A DNA stretch of 64,000 nt from Pontibacter rufus (GCF_015694705.1 NZ_JADQDR010000001.1:372001-436000), one strand, 5' to 3'; positions 36,613-46,193 are shown, counted from the first letter of the stretch. Notes: generated from the sequence alone by a model not told the origin. Program-made: numbers and translations.

Positions 36613-38691
36613 ATGAGAACATTAACTTCTACCCTGACATTATTTCTTCTTTTTGCCTGCGCGGTTGGCGCCTCCCGGGTGCAGGGCCAGGCAGCTAAAT
36701 TTGGGAAGATAAGCGACGAAGAGCTGAAAATGCGTGTGTACGAAAAAGACACCAGTGCCGCAGCCGTTATACTTTCAGATGTAGGTTATTCGCATTTCCA
36801 GTATTCAGATGGTTTTAAGCTGGTGTTTGAGCGCGAAATGCGCATCAAAATCCTTAAGAAATCGGGCTACAACTGGGCTGATATAGAGGTGCCCTATTAT
36901 GAGCGCGGCTCCGACAGAGAAAATGTGACCAGTATAAGAGGTTATACTTACAACCTGGTAGACGGAAAGGTGCAGAAAGATAAGCTCGAATCCAAAGCTG
37001 TTTTTGATGAGCAGATGACTGAAAACTGGTCTGCCAAAAAATTTACGATGCCGAACGTAAAAGAAGGTTCTGTAATCGACGTAAAATACACCATCTACTC
37101 CGATTTTTTTCAGAACATGCGCGAATGGGAGTTTCAGAAGACAATACCGGTGGCATGGAGCGAATATAAAGTGCAGATTCCGGAATATTTTGACTACAAA
37201 CTCCTGCAGCAGGGTTATTTGCCCTTTTACAATTCAACAAGCAGCAAAACACAGGATAGTTTTAATGTAAAGCGCAGCGGAAGTACTGAAGGAGGCGGCT
37301 TTAACACCAGGCGCGAGCCCGCAAGTGTGGATAAAGTGGATGCCCCAAGTTCAGCCAACAGCTGGGCTATGAAGGATGTGCCGGCCCTGCGCCCCGAAAA
37401 ATACATTACCACCCTAAGCGACTACCAGGCCAAAATAGAGTTTGAGTTGCAGAAAGTACAGTTTCCGGGACAATCAGCGCAAATAGTGGTAGGAGAGTGG
37501 GAGCAGGTAACACGCGACCTGTTGGAGGAAGAAAAATTTGGCGTACAGCTGAACCGTAACGGCTTTTTTAAGGAAGAACTCGCAGCGCTGATGGCCAAGT
37601 ATAAAACTCCTGAAAGCCAGATGGAAGCCATCCATAGCCTGGTAAAGAACAGGGTTGAGTGGGACGGCAAGTACGGTAAGTTTGCAATGACGCCTATCCG
37701 CAAAGTATACGATAACAAAAAGGGCTCTGCTGCCGAAATAAACCTGCTGATGACTTCTATGTTGCTGGAAGCCGGTTTAGATGCTGCGCCTGTGCTGTTA
37801 AGCACCCGCGAAAATGGCCGTGTGTACAAAGGCTCTCCTATGCTGAGCAAGTTTAATTACGTAATCTCGCATGTGCGCATCGGAGACACGGAGTATCTGC
37901 TGGATGCTACAGAACCGCTGCTGGCGGCAGGTAACCTGCCGGTAAGATGCCTGAACGGCGAAGGCCGCCTGATTAAAAAGGATGATCAACGCTGGGTGGC
38001 ACTGAAACCGGCCTTTATTTATTCAAAGCTTTTTAGTGGGAACATCAGCATCAGCAGCAACGGCGATATGAAGGGCACAGCCACGGAATCGATAGGAGGC
38101 TACAATGCCCTGTACACCCGCAAATCTATACTGGAAGACGGAGAAGATAAGTTTTTAGAGAGCTTTGCCAAGGAAACAGGCGACATGAAGATACTGAAGC
38201 CTAAAATTAAAAACCTGAACGACGAAGCCCATCCGCTTGATATTACTTATGAGATAGCCGCTAGCGGAAGCGGACAGGAGAACAGCGTTATCTACCTGGA
38301 CCCGATGCTGGGCCGTGGGGAGAAAGAAAATCCTTTTAAACTGGAGGAACGTGCCTACCCTGTAGATTTTGCAGCCCCGCAGGACGAAACCTATATCTGT
38401 AATTTTACACTTCCGGAAGGATATGAAATGGAGGAAGTGCCCCAGAGCAAAGTGCTGTCGATGCCTGATAATGGTGGTAAATTTATGTATGTGGTGAAGC
38501 AGGAAGGAAACGTGGTGCAGATAATGAGTAAAGTTAACATCAACAAGCCTGTATTTTATGCGCCGGAATACGCTTACCTGAAAGAGTTCTTTAATCAGAT
38601 CATCACAAAGCAATCTGAGCAAATTGTACTCAAAAAAGTAACAGCGGGTAATACACAACAGGAACAGGCTGCAGGCAACGCCGGAAAATAA
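36613..38691 (+). CDS. DUF3857/transglutaminase-like protein lacking catalytic residues
   Basis: This 692-residue exported protein has a signal peptide ending near GASRVQGQ. A DUF3857 beta-rich domain covers about residues 55-230 and a transglutaminase-like core about 320-440. At the position of the catalytic Cys (usually GDC) it has G371-S372-A373. The catalytic His is replaced in FNYVIS (Y416), while the Asp region LLDATEP (D431) remains. It is therefore predicted to be enzymatically inactive. A Gln/Ala-rich tail ends the protein. The next gene is a paralogue that keeps Cys and His. The two may act as a scaffold and enzyme pair in the envelope. Confidence 0.88.
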   Translation: MRTLTSTLTLFLLFACAVGASRVQGQAAKFGKISDEELKMRVYEKDTSAAAVILSDVGYSHFQYSDGFKLVFEREMRIKILKKSGYNWADIEVPYYERGSDRENVTSIRGYTYNLVDGKVQKDKLESKAVFDEQMTENWSAKKFTMPNVKEGSVIDVKYTIYSDFFQNMREWEFQKTIPVAWSEYKVQIPEYFDYKLLQQGYLPFYNSTSSKTQDSFNVKRSGSTEGGGFNTRREPASVDKVDAPSSANSWAMKDVPALRPEKYITTLSDYQAKIEFELQKVQFPGQSAQIVVGEWEQVTRDLLEEEKFGVQLNRNGFFKEELAALMAKYKTPESQMEAIHSLVKNRVEWDGKYGKFAMTPIRKVYDNKKGSAAEINLLMTSMLLEAGLDAAPVLLSTRENGRVYKGSPMLSKFNYVISHVRIGDTEYLLDATEPLLAAGNLPVRCLNGEGRLIKKDDQRWVALKPAFIYSKLFSGNISISSNGDMKGTATESIGGYNALYTRKSILEDGEDKFLESFAKETGDMKILKPKIKNLNDEAHPLDITYEIAASGSGQENSVIYLDPMLGRGEKENPFKLEERAYPVDFAAPQDETYICNFTLPEGYEMEEVPQSKVLSMPDNGGKFMYVVKQEGNVVQIMSKVNINKPVFYAPEYAYLKEFFNQIITKQSEQIVLKKVTAGNTQQEQAAGNAGK

Positions 38692-38733
38692 GAGCTAAAC
38701 AGCCAGATAATAACTCATATTTATACTTCAGGA

Positions 38734-38793
38734 AACGCTACTGTAAAGTGCCATACCCTGTATAAAGCTGGAAACGGCCTTTGCAGTAGCGTT
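38734..38793. terminator. Hairpin between the DUF3857 paralogues
   Basis: A 10-bp perfect stem (38734-38743 with 38784-38793), extended by four pairs after one mismatch, has a 40-base loop. It has no clear T run and could be a weak terminator or an mRNA-stability hairpin. Confidence 0.4.
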
Positions 38794-38835
38794 ATTCCGC
38801 TTAAATCATTTATCCGCATTTTAAATTTTCAGATC

Positions 38836-40731
38836 ATGCGTTTTTTATACCTGTTTTATGCCTGGCTTGGCCTTATTGCCTGCCACCAGGTACAGGCGCG
38901 CCCAGCCAATGACCTTACCAAGGGGGCAAACGTGCTTATCCGCTCCGAAGAAACCGTGTTCACCGTTAATTCTGTGAGCAGCAGCACCACGTATTTTAAA
39001 ACCACCATTGCCATCCTGAACGAAAATGGCAGCGACCGGGCCAAACTGTATGTGCCCTACGACAAACTGAAGAAGGTAGATTATATTAATGCTACTTCCT
39101 ACGACAGCTTCGGCAAGAAGATAAAATCGCTGCGCAAGTCTGATATTGTGGATGTAAGCGCTGTTTCCGACGGGAATCTTTTTCAGGACAACCGTGTGAA
39201 GATTGCTGATCTGACGCATTCGGTTTATCCTTACACGGTGGAATTCGAATATCAGGTTACCTCGGGCAACATGTTGTTTTACCCATTATGGATGCCCCTG
39301 GATGAGGAAAATCTGGCTGTGGAGAAATCTACTTTCCGGGTATTGTCGCCCTTGGGTATGCCATTGCGCTATCTGGAGAAGAACCTGCCTGTGCCGCTCA
39401 AAAAAGAAAAAACCGCTACCCATGAAGTGTATACCTGGCAGGTACAAGATCTGGCGCCGGTGGAGCAGGAACCATTTGGCCCTATGTTTTCGGAGCTGGT
39501 GCCGTTTGTGCGCACCGCACCCGGTACATTCGAAGTGGAGGGTTACCAGGGCAGTATGCAAAACTGGAAAGATTACGGCCTGTGGGTAGGCAAACTGAAC
39601 AGCGGCCGCGATGTGCTGCCGGAGGCTACCAGACAGAAACTGCAAAGCATGGTGGCAGGCGCTAAAACATCCGAAGAAAAAGTACGGAAAATTTATAGTT
39701 ACCTGCAGGGCAACACCCGCTATGTTTCTATCCAGCTGGGTATCGGCGGCTGGCAGCCCTTTGAAGCTTCTTTTGTGGACGGCAAGGGTTATGGCGATTG
39801 CAAAGCGCTGACTAACTATACACAGGCCATGCTGAAAGCTGTAGGCATCAACTCATACCAGGCCCTTATCCGCGCCGGCGACGGTGCATCCGACATCCTG
39901 ACAGAGTTTCCGAGTCAGCAGTTTAACCATGTGGTGTTGTGCGTGCCATTGGAGCGCGACAGCCTGTGGCTGGAATGCACCAACCAGAATCAGGCTGCTG
40001 GGTATGCCGGTAGTTTTACGGGCAACCGCCATGCTTTGCTTATTACGCCCGAGGGAGGCAAACTGGTGAAAACACCCATGTATGGCGCTTCCGACAATAC
40101 CCAGATCCGAAGTATAAGCGTGCAACTGGACGAAAAAGGCAACGGCACGGCTAGTGTGAGGACGGTTTTTAGCGGAGAGCAATCAGAAGCGCGAAGTATA
40201 GCCTTGCACAACGTAAAGCCCGACGAGCAGAAAAAATGGCTTTACGAGCATGTGGAGGTACCAGCCTTCGATATCAACAGCTATACCTGGAAAGAGCAGA
40301 AAGATGCCGTGCCTTCTGTTACGGAAGATCTGGAATTGCGCCTGCGGCAGTACGCTACCGTAAGTGGCAAGCGCCTTTTCCTGAAGCCGAACCTGATGAA
40401 CAAGTGGACGTATTCGCCTGTAGCCAAAGAAAAGCGGCTGACAGACGTAGTAATGCGGGGCATGGCGTTTAAAGATGTGGATACCGTATCGTTTCAGCTG
40501 CCGGCAGGATTTGCGCTGGAGTTTCAGCCGCAGGATATGGACCTGCGTACTGCCTTTGGCCAGTACAAAACCACCATTAAGGTAGACGGGCAACAGGTAA
40601 CCTATATCCGCAGCCTGCAGATGCCCATTGGCCGCTTTAAGCCGGAAACATACGCCCAATTGGTCGAATTTATGAACAAGCTGGTATCGGCCGACAACCA
40701 GCAACTGGTGTTCGTGAAAAATATTCCATAA
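38836..40731 (+). CDS. DUF3857/transglutaminase domain protein, active-type
   Basis: This 631-residue exported protein has a short hydrophobic signal (FLYLFYAWLGLIAC). A DUF3857 domain (about 35-225) is followed by a transglutaminase-like core (about 270-385) and a C-terminal beta domain (about 420-630). The catalytic Cys is C322 in GYGDCKALTNY and the His is H365 in FNHVVLC; the usual Asp is replaced by Glu (E380, WLECT). It pairs with the upstream paralogue that has lost Cys and His but keeps Asp. The substrate is unknown; proteolytic or cross-linking activity in the periplasm is inferred from the fold. Confidence 0.9.
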   Translation: MRFLYLFYAWLGLIACHQVQARPANDLTKGANVLIRSEETVFTVNSVSSSTTYFKTTIAILNENGSDRAKLYVPYDKLKKVDYINATSYDSFGKKIKSLRKSDIVDVSAVSDGNLFQDNRVKIADLTHSVYPYTVEFEYQVTSGNMLFYPLWMPLDEENLAVEKSTFRVLSPLGMPLRYLEKNLPVPLKKEKTATHEVYTWQVQDLAPVEQEPFGPMFSELVPFVRTAPGTFEVEGYQGSMQNWKDYGLWVGKLNSGRDVLPEATRQKLQSMVAGAKTSEEKVRKIYSYLQGNTRYVSIQLGIGGWQPFEASFVDGKGYGDCKALTNYTQAMLKAVGINSYQALIRAGDGASDILTEFPSQQFNHVVLCVPLERDSLWLECTNQNQAAGYAGSFTGNRHALLITPEGGKLVKTPMYGASDNTQIRSISVQLDEKGNGTASVRTVFSGEQSEARSIALHNVKPDEQKKWLYEHVEVPAFDINSYTWKEQKDAVPSVTEDLELRLRQYATVSGKRLFLKPNLMNKWTYSPVAKEKRLTDVVMRGMAFKDVDTVSFQLPAGFALEFQPQDMDLRTAFGQYKTTIKVDGQQVTYIRSLQMPIGRFKPETYAQLVEFMNKLVSADNQQLVFVKNIP

Positions 40732-40748
40732 TTCATTTTTATACTTAA

Positions 40749-41204
40749 ATGATAGAAGAGGAATTGGTTGCGGGGCTGCCGTTGGTAGAAGAACTGCCTG
40801 AACCAACAGGAAAACTGTACCACGCAAAAGCGGTAGCTGCCTGTGCGTTTGTAGGAGGTCCGTTGGGAGCAGCCTATTTGCTGGCTCATAATTATTTCAG
40901 CGTCGGAGAAGAAGAAGCCGGTCGCAAAGCCATCTTGTGGGGAATTGCGGCTACTGTTATTTTAATGTTGCTCCTGCTGCTGTTGCCCTTGCAGGTTATA
41001 GATAAGCTCCCCACTTATTTGTTGCCGGCAATAGAATCGGGCGCTTGTTATTTATTGGCGCAGCGGCTGCAGGCGGTGTACGTGCAGGACCATGTCGGGC
41101 TAAATGGAAAGCTGCAATCGAGGTGGCGGGCAGCCGGTGTAGGCTTAGTAAGTGCTGCTTTAACGATAGTTATTGCTATCGCCTTGCTGCCCTTTCTGCC
41201 GTAG
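40749..41204 (+). CDS. Small multi-pass membrane protein
   Basis: This 151-residue protein starts 17 bases after the DUF3857 gene, probably in the same transcript. About three to four hydrophobic segments are seen (AVAACAFVGGPLGAAYLLAHNYF, AILWGIAATVILMLLLLLLP, then GVGLVSAALTIVIAIALLPFLP), with a short acidic N-terminus (MIEEELVAGLPLVEELPEP). I do not recognise the family. Context suggests an envelope role with the transglutaminase pair, but nothing more. Confidence 0.72.
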   Translation: MIEEELVAGLPLVEELPEPTGKLYHAKAVAACAFVGGPLGAAYLLAHNYFSVGEEEAGRKAILWGIAATVILMLLLLLLPLQVIDKLPTYLLPAIESGACYLLAQRLQAVYVQDHVGLNGKLQSRWRAAGVGLVSAALTIVIAIALLPFLP

Positions 41205-41392
41205 CAGGAGGAGCCTGTTCCCTGGATTCGGCGCAGTGTGGAAAGCCCGTAAAGCTGGCGCTGTGCTACCGGAAAGAGGGCAAAGCGCAGCATATCAAAA
41301 ATATTTATTAAATTTTTTCGGAAACCTGCGTCTTTTCAGAAGTCCTGCCGTCATCAGCGTGTATTTCAAAAACACACTTAAACTGCAAAGCC

Positions 41393-41812
41393 ATGAAAAG
41401 ATTTCACGTAAACGTACGCGTTAAAAACCTGCAGGAATCTGTTGCCTTTTACAACGCCCTTTTTGCTGCAGCGCCAACTGTCCTGAAAGCGGATTATGCC
41501 AAGTGGATGCTGGAAGATCCGCGCATTAACTTTGCCATTTCGCTGCACCCCGAAAACGCCGGCATCGAGCACCTGGGCATACAGGCAGAGAGCGCGGAGG
41601 AACTGACAGAAGTATACGGCAACCTGAAAAAGGCAAAGGGCGCTATCCGCGAAGAAGGAAAATGCACCTGCTGCTACGCCAAATCTGAAAAGTCGTGGAT
41701 TACGGACCCGCAGGGCGTGGACTGGGAAGCTTTTTATACTTTCGGAGAAGCCACTATTTATGGTGAAGGTAACAATGCCCGGTCAGCCAAAGAACAAGCT
41801 ATTGCCATTTAG
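41393..41812 (+). CDS. ArsI/CadI family VOC metalloenzyme
   Basis: This 139-residue protein is one vicinal-oxygen-chelate unit of the ArsI/CadI type. Metal-ligand candidates are H5 (RFHVNVRV), H60 (GIEHLG) and E112 (DWEAFYTF). The family-specific thiol cluster is CTCC at residues 91-94, followed by KSWITDPQGVDWE. ArsI cleaves the carbon-arsenic bond of trivalent organoarsenicals using such cysteines; CadI relatives bind cadmium. The next gene encodes a SigZ-like sigma factor, a linkage that suggests metal(loid)-responsive control. No arsR, arsB or arsM is in the window. Confidence 0.87.
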   Translation: MKRFHVNVRVKNLQESVAFYNALFAAAPTVLKADYAKWMLEDPRINFAISLHPENAGIEHLGIQAESAEELTEVYGNLKKAKGAIREEGKCTCCYAKSEKSWITDPQGVDWEAFYTFGEATIYGEGNNARSAKEQAIAI

Positions 41813-41938
41813 TACAAAATAAAAGGCTGATACCCGGGCAGTAGCACTAGTTTGCGCCTGAATGCTTTTCGGACTATAGCTGCCTGAGCGGGAATGTATA
41901 CAAGATGAGTTGTTGAGAAAATTTTATATTTTCAACGG

Positions 41939-42562
41939 ATGAAAAATAGATCAGCCTTATCGGATTGCAATTCTTTAAATGCGGGTATGCCGGCTGGAGA
42001 TTGCTGTGCGGCTGTGGCTCCTGTTTTTCTGGCTTATGAGGCGCAATTAAAAGGTTTTGTGCAGAAGCGCATAGCCGATAAAGCCGAAGCTGACGATATG
42101 CTGCAGCAGCTCTACCTGAAAGTGTATAAAAACTGTGAGCAGCTGCAAAATGTACAGAACGTTAAAGCTTGGCTTTACCAGATTACACGCAACGCCATCA
42201 TCGATTTTTACCGCGAGAACAGCCGTCGCAGTAGCATAGAAGTAGCAGGCGAGTTGCCGGAGGAAGAAGCATTTCCGGAGCAGTCCCGGCAAGAGGTAGA
42301 GGCGCTGGTAGCGCCACTTATTGCGTTGTTGCCACCAGAGTATGCCGGGCCGCTTCGTTTGAGCGAACTGGAAGGCATCAGCCAGAAAGAGATTGCCACC
42401 CGACTAGGGATTTCATACTCCGGTGCTAAATCCCGTATCCAGCGTGGCCGCGAAAAGCTGAAAGCCCTGTTTCTGGAGTGCTGCCACCTCGAATTCAGCC
42501 CGGATGGTAGCGTACTGCATGCACAAGTGAAAGATAGTTGTAAGTCGCTGCAAAGTACCTGA
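41939..42562 (+). CDS. SigZ-like ECF RNA polymerase sigma factor
   Basis: This 207-residue ECF sigma factor has region 2 at about 30-100 (LKGFVQKRIADKAEADDMLQQLYLKVYKN, then VKAWLYQITRNAIIDFYREN). Region 4 is at about 125-180 (LPPEYAGPLRLSELEGISQKEIATRLGISYSGAKSRIQRGREKLKALFLECC). The C-terminal tail has extra cysteines (CCHLEF and KDSCKSL), as in SigZ-type factors, and could sense metals or thiol stress. No anti-sigma gene is adjacent. The gene follows the ArsI/CadI-like gene by 126 bases. Confidence 0.88.
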   Translation: MKNRSALSDCNSLNAGMPAGDCCAAVAPVFLAYEAQLKGFVQKRIADKAEADDMLQQLYLKVYKNCEQLQNVQNVKAWLYQITRNAIIDFYRENSRRSSIEVAGELPEEEAFPEQSRQEVEALVAPLIALLPPEYAGPLRLSELEGISQKEIATRLGISYSGAKSRIQRGREKLKALFLECCHLEFSPDGSVLHAQVKDSCKSLQST

Positions 42563-42572
42563 GAAATGGTAT

Positions 42573-42666
42573 GCCTGCGGGAGCCGGTAGGCAGCTTCAC
42601 GCCACCGCGCGAATTGCAAGGACGAGCCCTCGCGGGCCAGAGCGCACCAAAGCCAGAAATGAAACA
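42573..42666. repeat. Dispersed ~95-bp repeat, copy A
   Basis: The core 42591-42666 is closely related to 48622-48696: both begin GCAGCTTCACGCCAC and end with a GCACCAAAGC block then ATGAAACA. The flanks start with a small GC-rich hairpin. It lies directly after the sigma-factor gene and is non-coding. Two copies are in this window; the function is unknown. Confidence 0.7.
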
Positions 42667-42752
42667 TGCCAAGTATAAAACTGAGCAAGAGCGGATGCTG
42701 GTAAGTATAACAGAAAGTATGAGCTGAAAACTAAAGTTACTATCATCCAAAA

Positions 42753-44843
42753 TCAAAACTGATACCGCATCTGCACTGTCGCATCCGACCGGCGGGAGCC
42801 TTCAATTAAATCCAGCCCGGAACCAATGGTATCTTGGTGGCGGTAATGCGTGAGGCCATACTTTACCCACACATCCAAATCGCGGAGGGGGCTGACCTGT
42901 AGCAAGGCGTACACGCGTGTGCCTGTGCCGCTGAAGGCAGGGATGGAGAAGGCACCCAGCACATCGCGCTCATACACATACTGACGGGTATCGTAATTGT
43001 CGGTGTCGAAAATGGCGTAACGGGTGCTGAGCCGTATTCGCCGAAAAATGAAATTAACATCCTGCGCGATAAGGTAGCCTGTGGTTTGAGGCGACTCCTG
43101 CGCGTAGCTGCTAAACTGCACCCGCGATTTCAGGGTGAGTGCTTTGGTAGGGACAAACTCATAATAGAACAGGTAGTTCCGGCGGAGCGCCTGGGAAACG
43201 TAGTCGATGGGCGTAAGGTTGTTGGCAGCGTTCAGGCCTTTGCTTTCGGTGCGGAACTGGGCGTAGAAGGAAGTTTGCTTGTTGGGTTTAAAGTATAACC
43301 GCAGTAAATACTCGTAGCCCTGCGAGGGTGCATCCACGCGGTAGCGCAGCCACGGAAACCGGAACCGGTCGTAGTATGCTGTTAGCTCCCACTTGCGGAA
43401 AGGCTTTATCTTGATGCCGGTATACAGGCCGCGTTCGTTGATGCTGCGCGTTGCCTCGCTAAAAGCGCTGCCGTAAAAGCTGTGAAAATTACGGGCATAG
43501 GAGCGGTACAACATCGCCAGTTCTACCTTGTTCGAGAGGTTGGCCACGAAGCCATTCACCGTACCCAGTCCGCCGCTCTTGCTAATAGCCGTTTCGCCAA
43601 ACAGGTATATGTTCTGCCAGGTATAACTATAGTTTGCTCCCAGGTTGTAGTTGTTTTTGCCGCTAAATTCAAAGCGCTGGTATGGCGCGCCTGCTTTCTG
43701 AATGGGCGAACCATAGTGCAGCCCCAGCGCCGTAACACCGACCAAAAGCGTTTTAGCACGGCTCTGGTAGGTAGCGTTGGCGCCGTATACCTGCTCCCGC
43801 GCACCGCCTCTGTTGTTCAGTTCGGTAGGGGTGCGGTGGAAGCCGGTCGTCTGAATACCGCTGAAGAAATCGCTTTCATTGCGCAAGGTATCGAGCTGCG
43901 TTTGCAGGTTGGCATCTACGCGTTTGTTGGAGTAAAAGCCCGTAATATCAACCTTACCCAAAGTATAAGTAGCGGCTGCGCCCCTAAAGTAGGCATACTC
44001 CAGTACGGAGCTATACGGCCGGATGCCCAGGTTCGGGCGACTCACGGTCGTGATGGTTTCGCTGCCCTTGCCCACGCTGTAGCCCGACGAGAGCAACAAG
44101 CCTTGCCCGAGCTGCAACTGGTAATCACCCAACGCAATTGCTTTAAACTTGCCTTCGTTGTAAAACTGTAGGTGTGCCGTGTAGTAATCGAAACCATAAC
44201 GGTGCGTGTGGCCATCCCAGGTAAATTGCTCGCCGGCATCTTTCTCGGCGGTAAACCCGAAGCTGTAATCGCGGGCATGGCTGATGCGGTAGCGCAGGTA
44301 TAGTTTGTCCGGAGAGCCAAGGTAGCGGCTGGTGGCGCGACTGTCGGGAGCCACCGGAGTATAGCCGCGCTGCTGTTGCAGGGTGCGCTCGTACCGAAGT
44401 ATAAGGGCGTTGTTGTCCTCGCCTGCCATGCGCTGCCACAGCGTGCGCTGGTCGGCCTGCAGGCCAGCATCAGCTACGCGCACAAACGGGACTAACTGGT
44501 AAATGGTAGGTAAATCGAAATCAGGGATGGCCTGCAGTTCATAAATACTCAACAAGTCGCCATTCTCCGCTTTATACTTCAGAAACGAGGCAATCTGTGG
44601 GCGCGAAAGTATAAACAGCGATGCCAGTTCTTCGGGAGTGGCGCGGTTCAGGTCGAGTGGGCGCTGGTAGTACTGGAACAGCGTTTCGTAGAAATCTTCG
44701 TAGGGCACATTCTCGTCTTCCTGCTGCGCGAAAAGCTCCTGCACCAGCAAATCAAAATCGATGTTCTGGCGCGGATACTCCTGCGCGTGCAGCGGCAGCG
44801 TTAAACAAAGTATAAACCAGCAAAGCAATAAACTTCGTACCAT
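42753..44843 (-). CDS. Outer-membrane protein with N-terminal helix-hairpin-helix domain
   Basis: This 696-residue exported protein has a signal peptide (LLLCWFILCLTLPLHAQ). ComEA-like helix-hairpin-helix motifs follow at about residues 63-120 (LDLNRATPEELASLF, then LLSIYELQAIPDFD), and a long beta-barrel ends in QMRYQF. The HhH unit is normally a DNA-binding or protein-contact module, unusual on an outer-membrane barrel, though this arrangement recurs in Bacteroidota. ATG 44843 is chosen; a longer frame to 44918 precedes the signal peptide. The function is unknown; a link to DNA uptake is speculative. Confidence 0.85.
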   Translation of the reverse strand: MVRSLLLCWFILCLTLPLHAQEYPRQNIDFDLLVQELFAQQEDENVPYEDFYETLFQYYQRPLDLNRATPEELASLFILSRPQIASFLKYKAENGDLLSIYELQAIPDFDLPTIYQLVPFVRVADAGLQADQRTLWQRMAGEDNNALILRYERTLQQQRGYTPVAPDSRATSRYLGSPDKLYLRYRISHARDYSFGFTAEKDAGEQFTWDGHTHRYGFDYYTAHLQFYNEGKFKAIALGDYQLQLGQGLLLSSGYSVGKGSETITTVSRPNLGIRPYSSVLEYAYFRGAAATYTLGKVDITGFYSNKRVDANLQTQLDTLRNESDFFSGIQTTGFHRTPTELNNRGGAREQVYGANATYQSRAKTLLVGVTALGLHYGSPIQKAGAPYQRFEFSGKNNYNLGANYSYTWQNIYLFGETAISKSGGLGTVNGFVANLSNKVELAMLYRSYARNFHSFYGSAFSEATRSINERGLYTGIKIKPFRKWELTAYYDRFRFPWLRYRVDAPSQGYEYLLRLYFKPNKQTSFYAQFRTESKGLNAANNLTPIDYVSQALRRNYLFYYEFVPTKALTLKSRVQFSSYAQESPQTTGYLIAQDVNFIFRRIRLSTRYAIFDTDNYDTRQYVYERDVLGAFSIPAFSGTGTRVYALLQVSPLRDLDVWVKYGLTHYRHQDTIGSGLDLIEGSRRSDATVQMRYQF

Positions 44844-44945
44844 AGGCAGGTAATTAGTTGGTTGTTCGCTGCTGCCTCTCCTCGGAAGATTTATACATAC
44901 AAGCGGCAACAAGTACACTACTATATTTTAGCTAAAAATAGTTAC

Positions 44946-46193
44946 ATGGAGTTCTTTCATATCTTCTCGGTTATACTTGTTATCTCGGCCATTTTCGCCT
45001 ACATCAACCACAAGCACTTCCGGCTGCCTACGGCTATTGCGCTGCTATTGGCAGGTTTGCTGGTGTCGGTGCTGGTGCAGGGACTTGGTGCCCTTTCGCC
45101 GGACTTTGAAATGTTGGTGGAAGCCCGGCTGCGCGACATTGATTTCTCGGAGGTGTTACTGGAATTTATGCTGAGCTTTCTGCTATTTGCCGGTTCCCTG
45201 CACATCGATTTAGATAAACTGGCCGAATCGAAATGGCCAGTCATGATTTTTGCCACTTTGGGCGTACTGATTTCGACCGTGCTGACGGGTACGCTATTTT
45301 ATTACCTGCTGCAGCTGATCGGCCAACCTATCAACTATACTTATTGCCTGCTTTTCGGTGCGCTTATCTCCCCAACCGACCCGATTGCGGTGCTGGGCAT
45401 CCTGAAAAAAGCCAACATACCGGAGCAACTCGAAATGAATATTTCGGGCGAGTCGCTGTTTAACGATGGTGTGGGCGTGGTGGTCTTTATTTCGATTTTC
45501 GAGATAGCGCAGCGGGGTTTTGGCAACATTGAGGGCTCATTTATACTGGAGTTGTTTGTGAGAGAAGTGGGCGGCGGCATCGGGCTGGGGCTACTGGTCG
45601 GCTATATTGCTTATTTCTTTATGAAGCGCATCGACCATTACCAGACGGAGGTGCTGATATCGCTGGCCGTGGTGATGGGCGGTTATAGTATGGCGCACTT
45701 CCTGCATTTTTCGGGGCCGCTGGCGATGGTGGCAGCCGGGCTTTTAATCGGAAACCAGGGCACTGAAAAAGCTATGAGCAAGCAAACTGCCGATTACCTG
45801 ACCAAATTTTGGGAGATGATAGATGAAATACTGAACGCCGCGCTTTTCGTGCTGATTGGTCTGGAACTGATGGTGGTGCCGTTTCACCGCTCTTATATTT
45901 TAATCGGTTTGATAACCACGTGCATTGTGCTGGTGGTGCGCTATCTGTCGCTCGCAATACCCTCGTACGGCCTCAGGCTTCACAAAACGTTTGCACCGCA
46001 CACCCTTTCCATCATGACCTGGGGCGGCCTGCGGGGCGGCATTTCCATTGCGCTGGCCCTGTCCTTAGCCCCTGAAATGCACCGCGATTTTATCGCCGCC
46101 ATTACGTATGCCGTGGTGTTGCTGTCGCTCACCGTGCAGGGACTCACGATTGAGCCTTTTATTAAACGGCTGAAGAAGAAGAGCAGAGCGTAA
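44946..46193 (+). CDS. CPA1-type Na+/H+ antiporter
   Basis: This 415-residue inner-membrane protein has about 12 hydrophobic segments (MEFFHIFSVILVISAIFAY at the start, ending at IEPFIKRLKKKSRA). CPA1 hallmarks are seen: LLFGALISPTDPIAVLGIL, GESLFNDGVGVVVFI with the paired Asn-Asp of the ion site, and the Arg-bearing late helix MTWGGLRGGISIALAL. It exchanges Na+ or K+ for protons to hold internal pH and sodium. ATG 44946 fits the membrane start; the earlier TTG frame adds a basic, non-hydrophobic extension. Confidence 0.93.
   Translation: MEFFHIFSVILVISAIFAYINHKHFRLPTAIALLLAGLLVSVLVQGLGALSPDFEMLVEARLRDIDFSEVLLEFMLSFLLFAGSLHIDLDKLAESKWPVMIFATLGVLISTVLTGTLFYYLLQLIGQPINYTYCLLFGALISPTDPIAVLGILKKANIPEQLEMNISGESLFNDGVGVVVFISIFEIAQRGFGNIEGSFILELFVREVGGGIGLGLLVGYIAYFFMKRIDHYQTEVLISLAVVMGGYSMAHFLHFSGPLAMVAAGLLIGNQGTEKAMSKQTADYLTKFWEMIDEILNAALFVLIGLELMVVPFHRSYILIGLITTCIVLVVRYLSLAIPSYGLRLHKTFAPHTLSIMTWGGLRGGISIALALSLAPEMHRDFIAAITYAVVLLSLTVQGLTIEPFIKRLKKKSRA

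Noticed and set aside
43482..44171. 229-codon frame on the plus strand
   Set aside because: It is a shadow of the helix-hairpin-helix barrel gene on the other strand.
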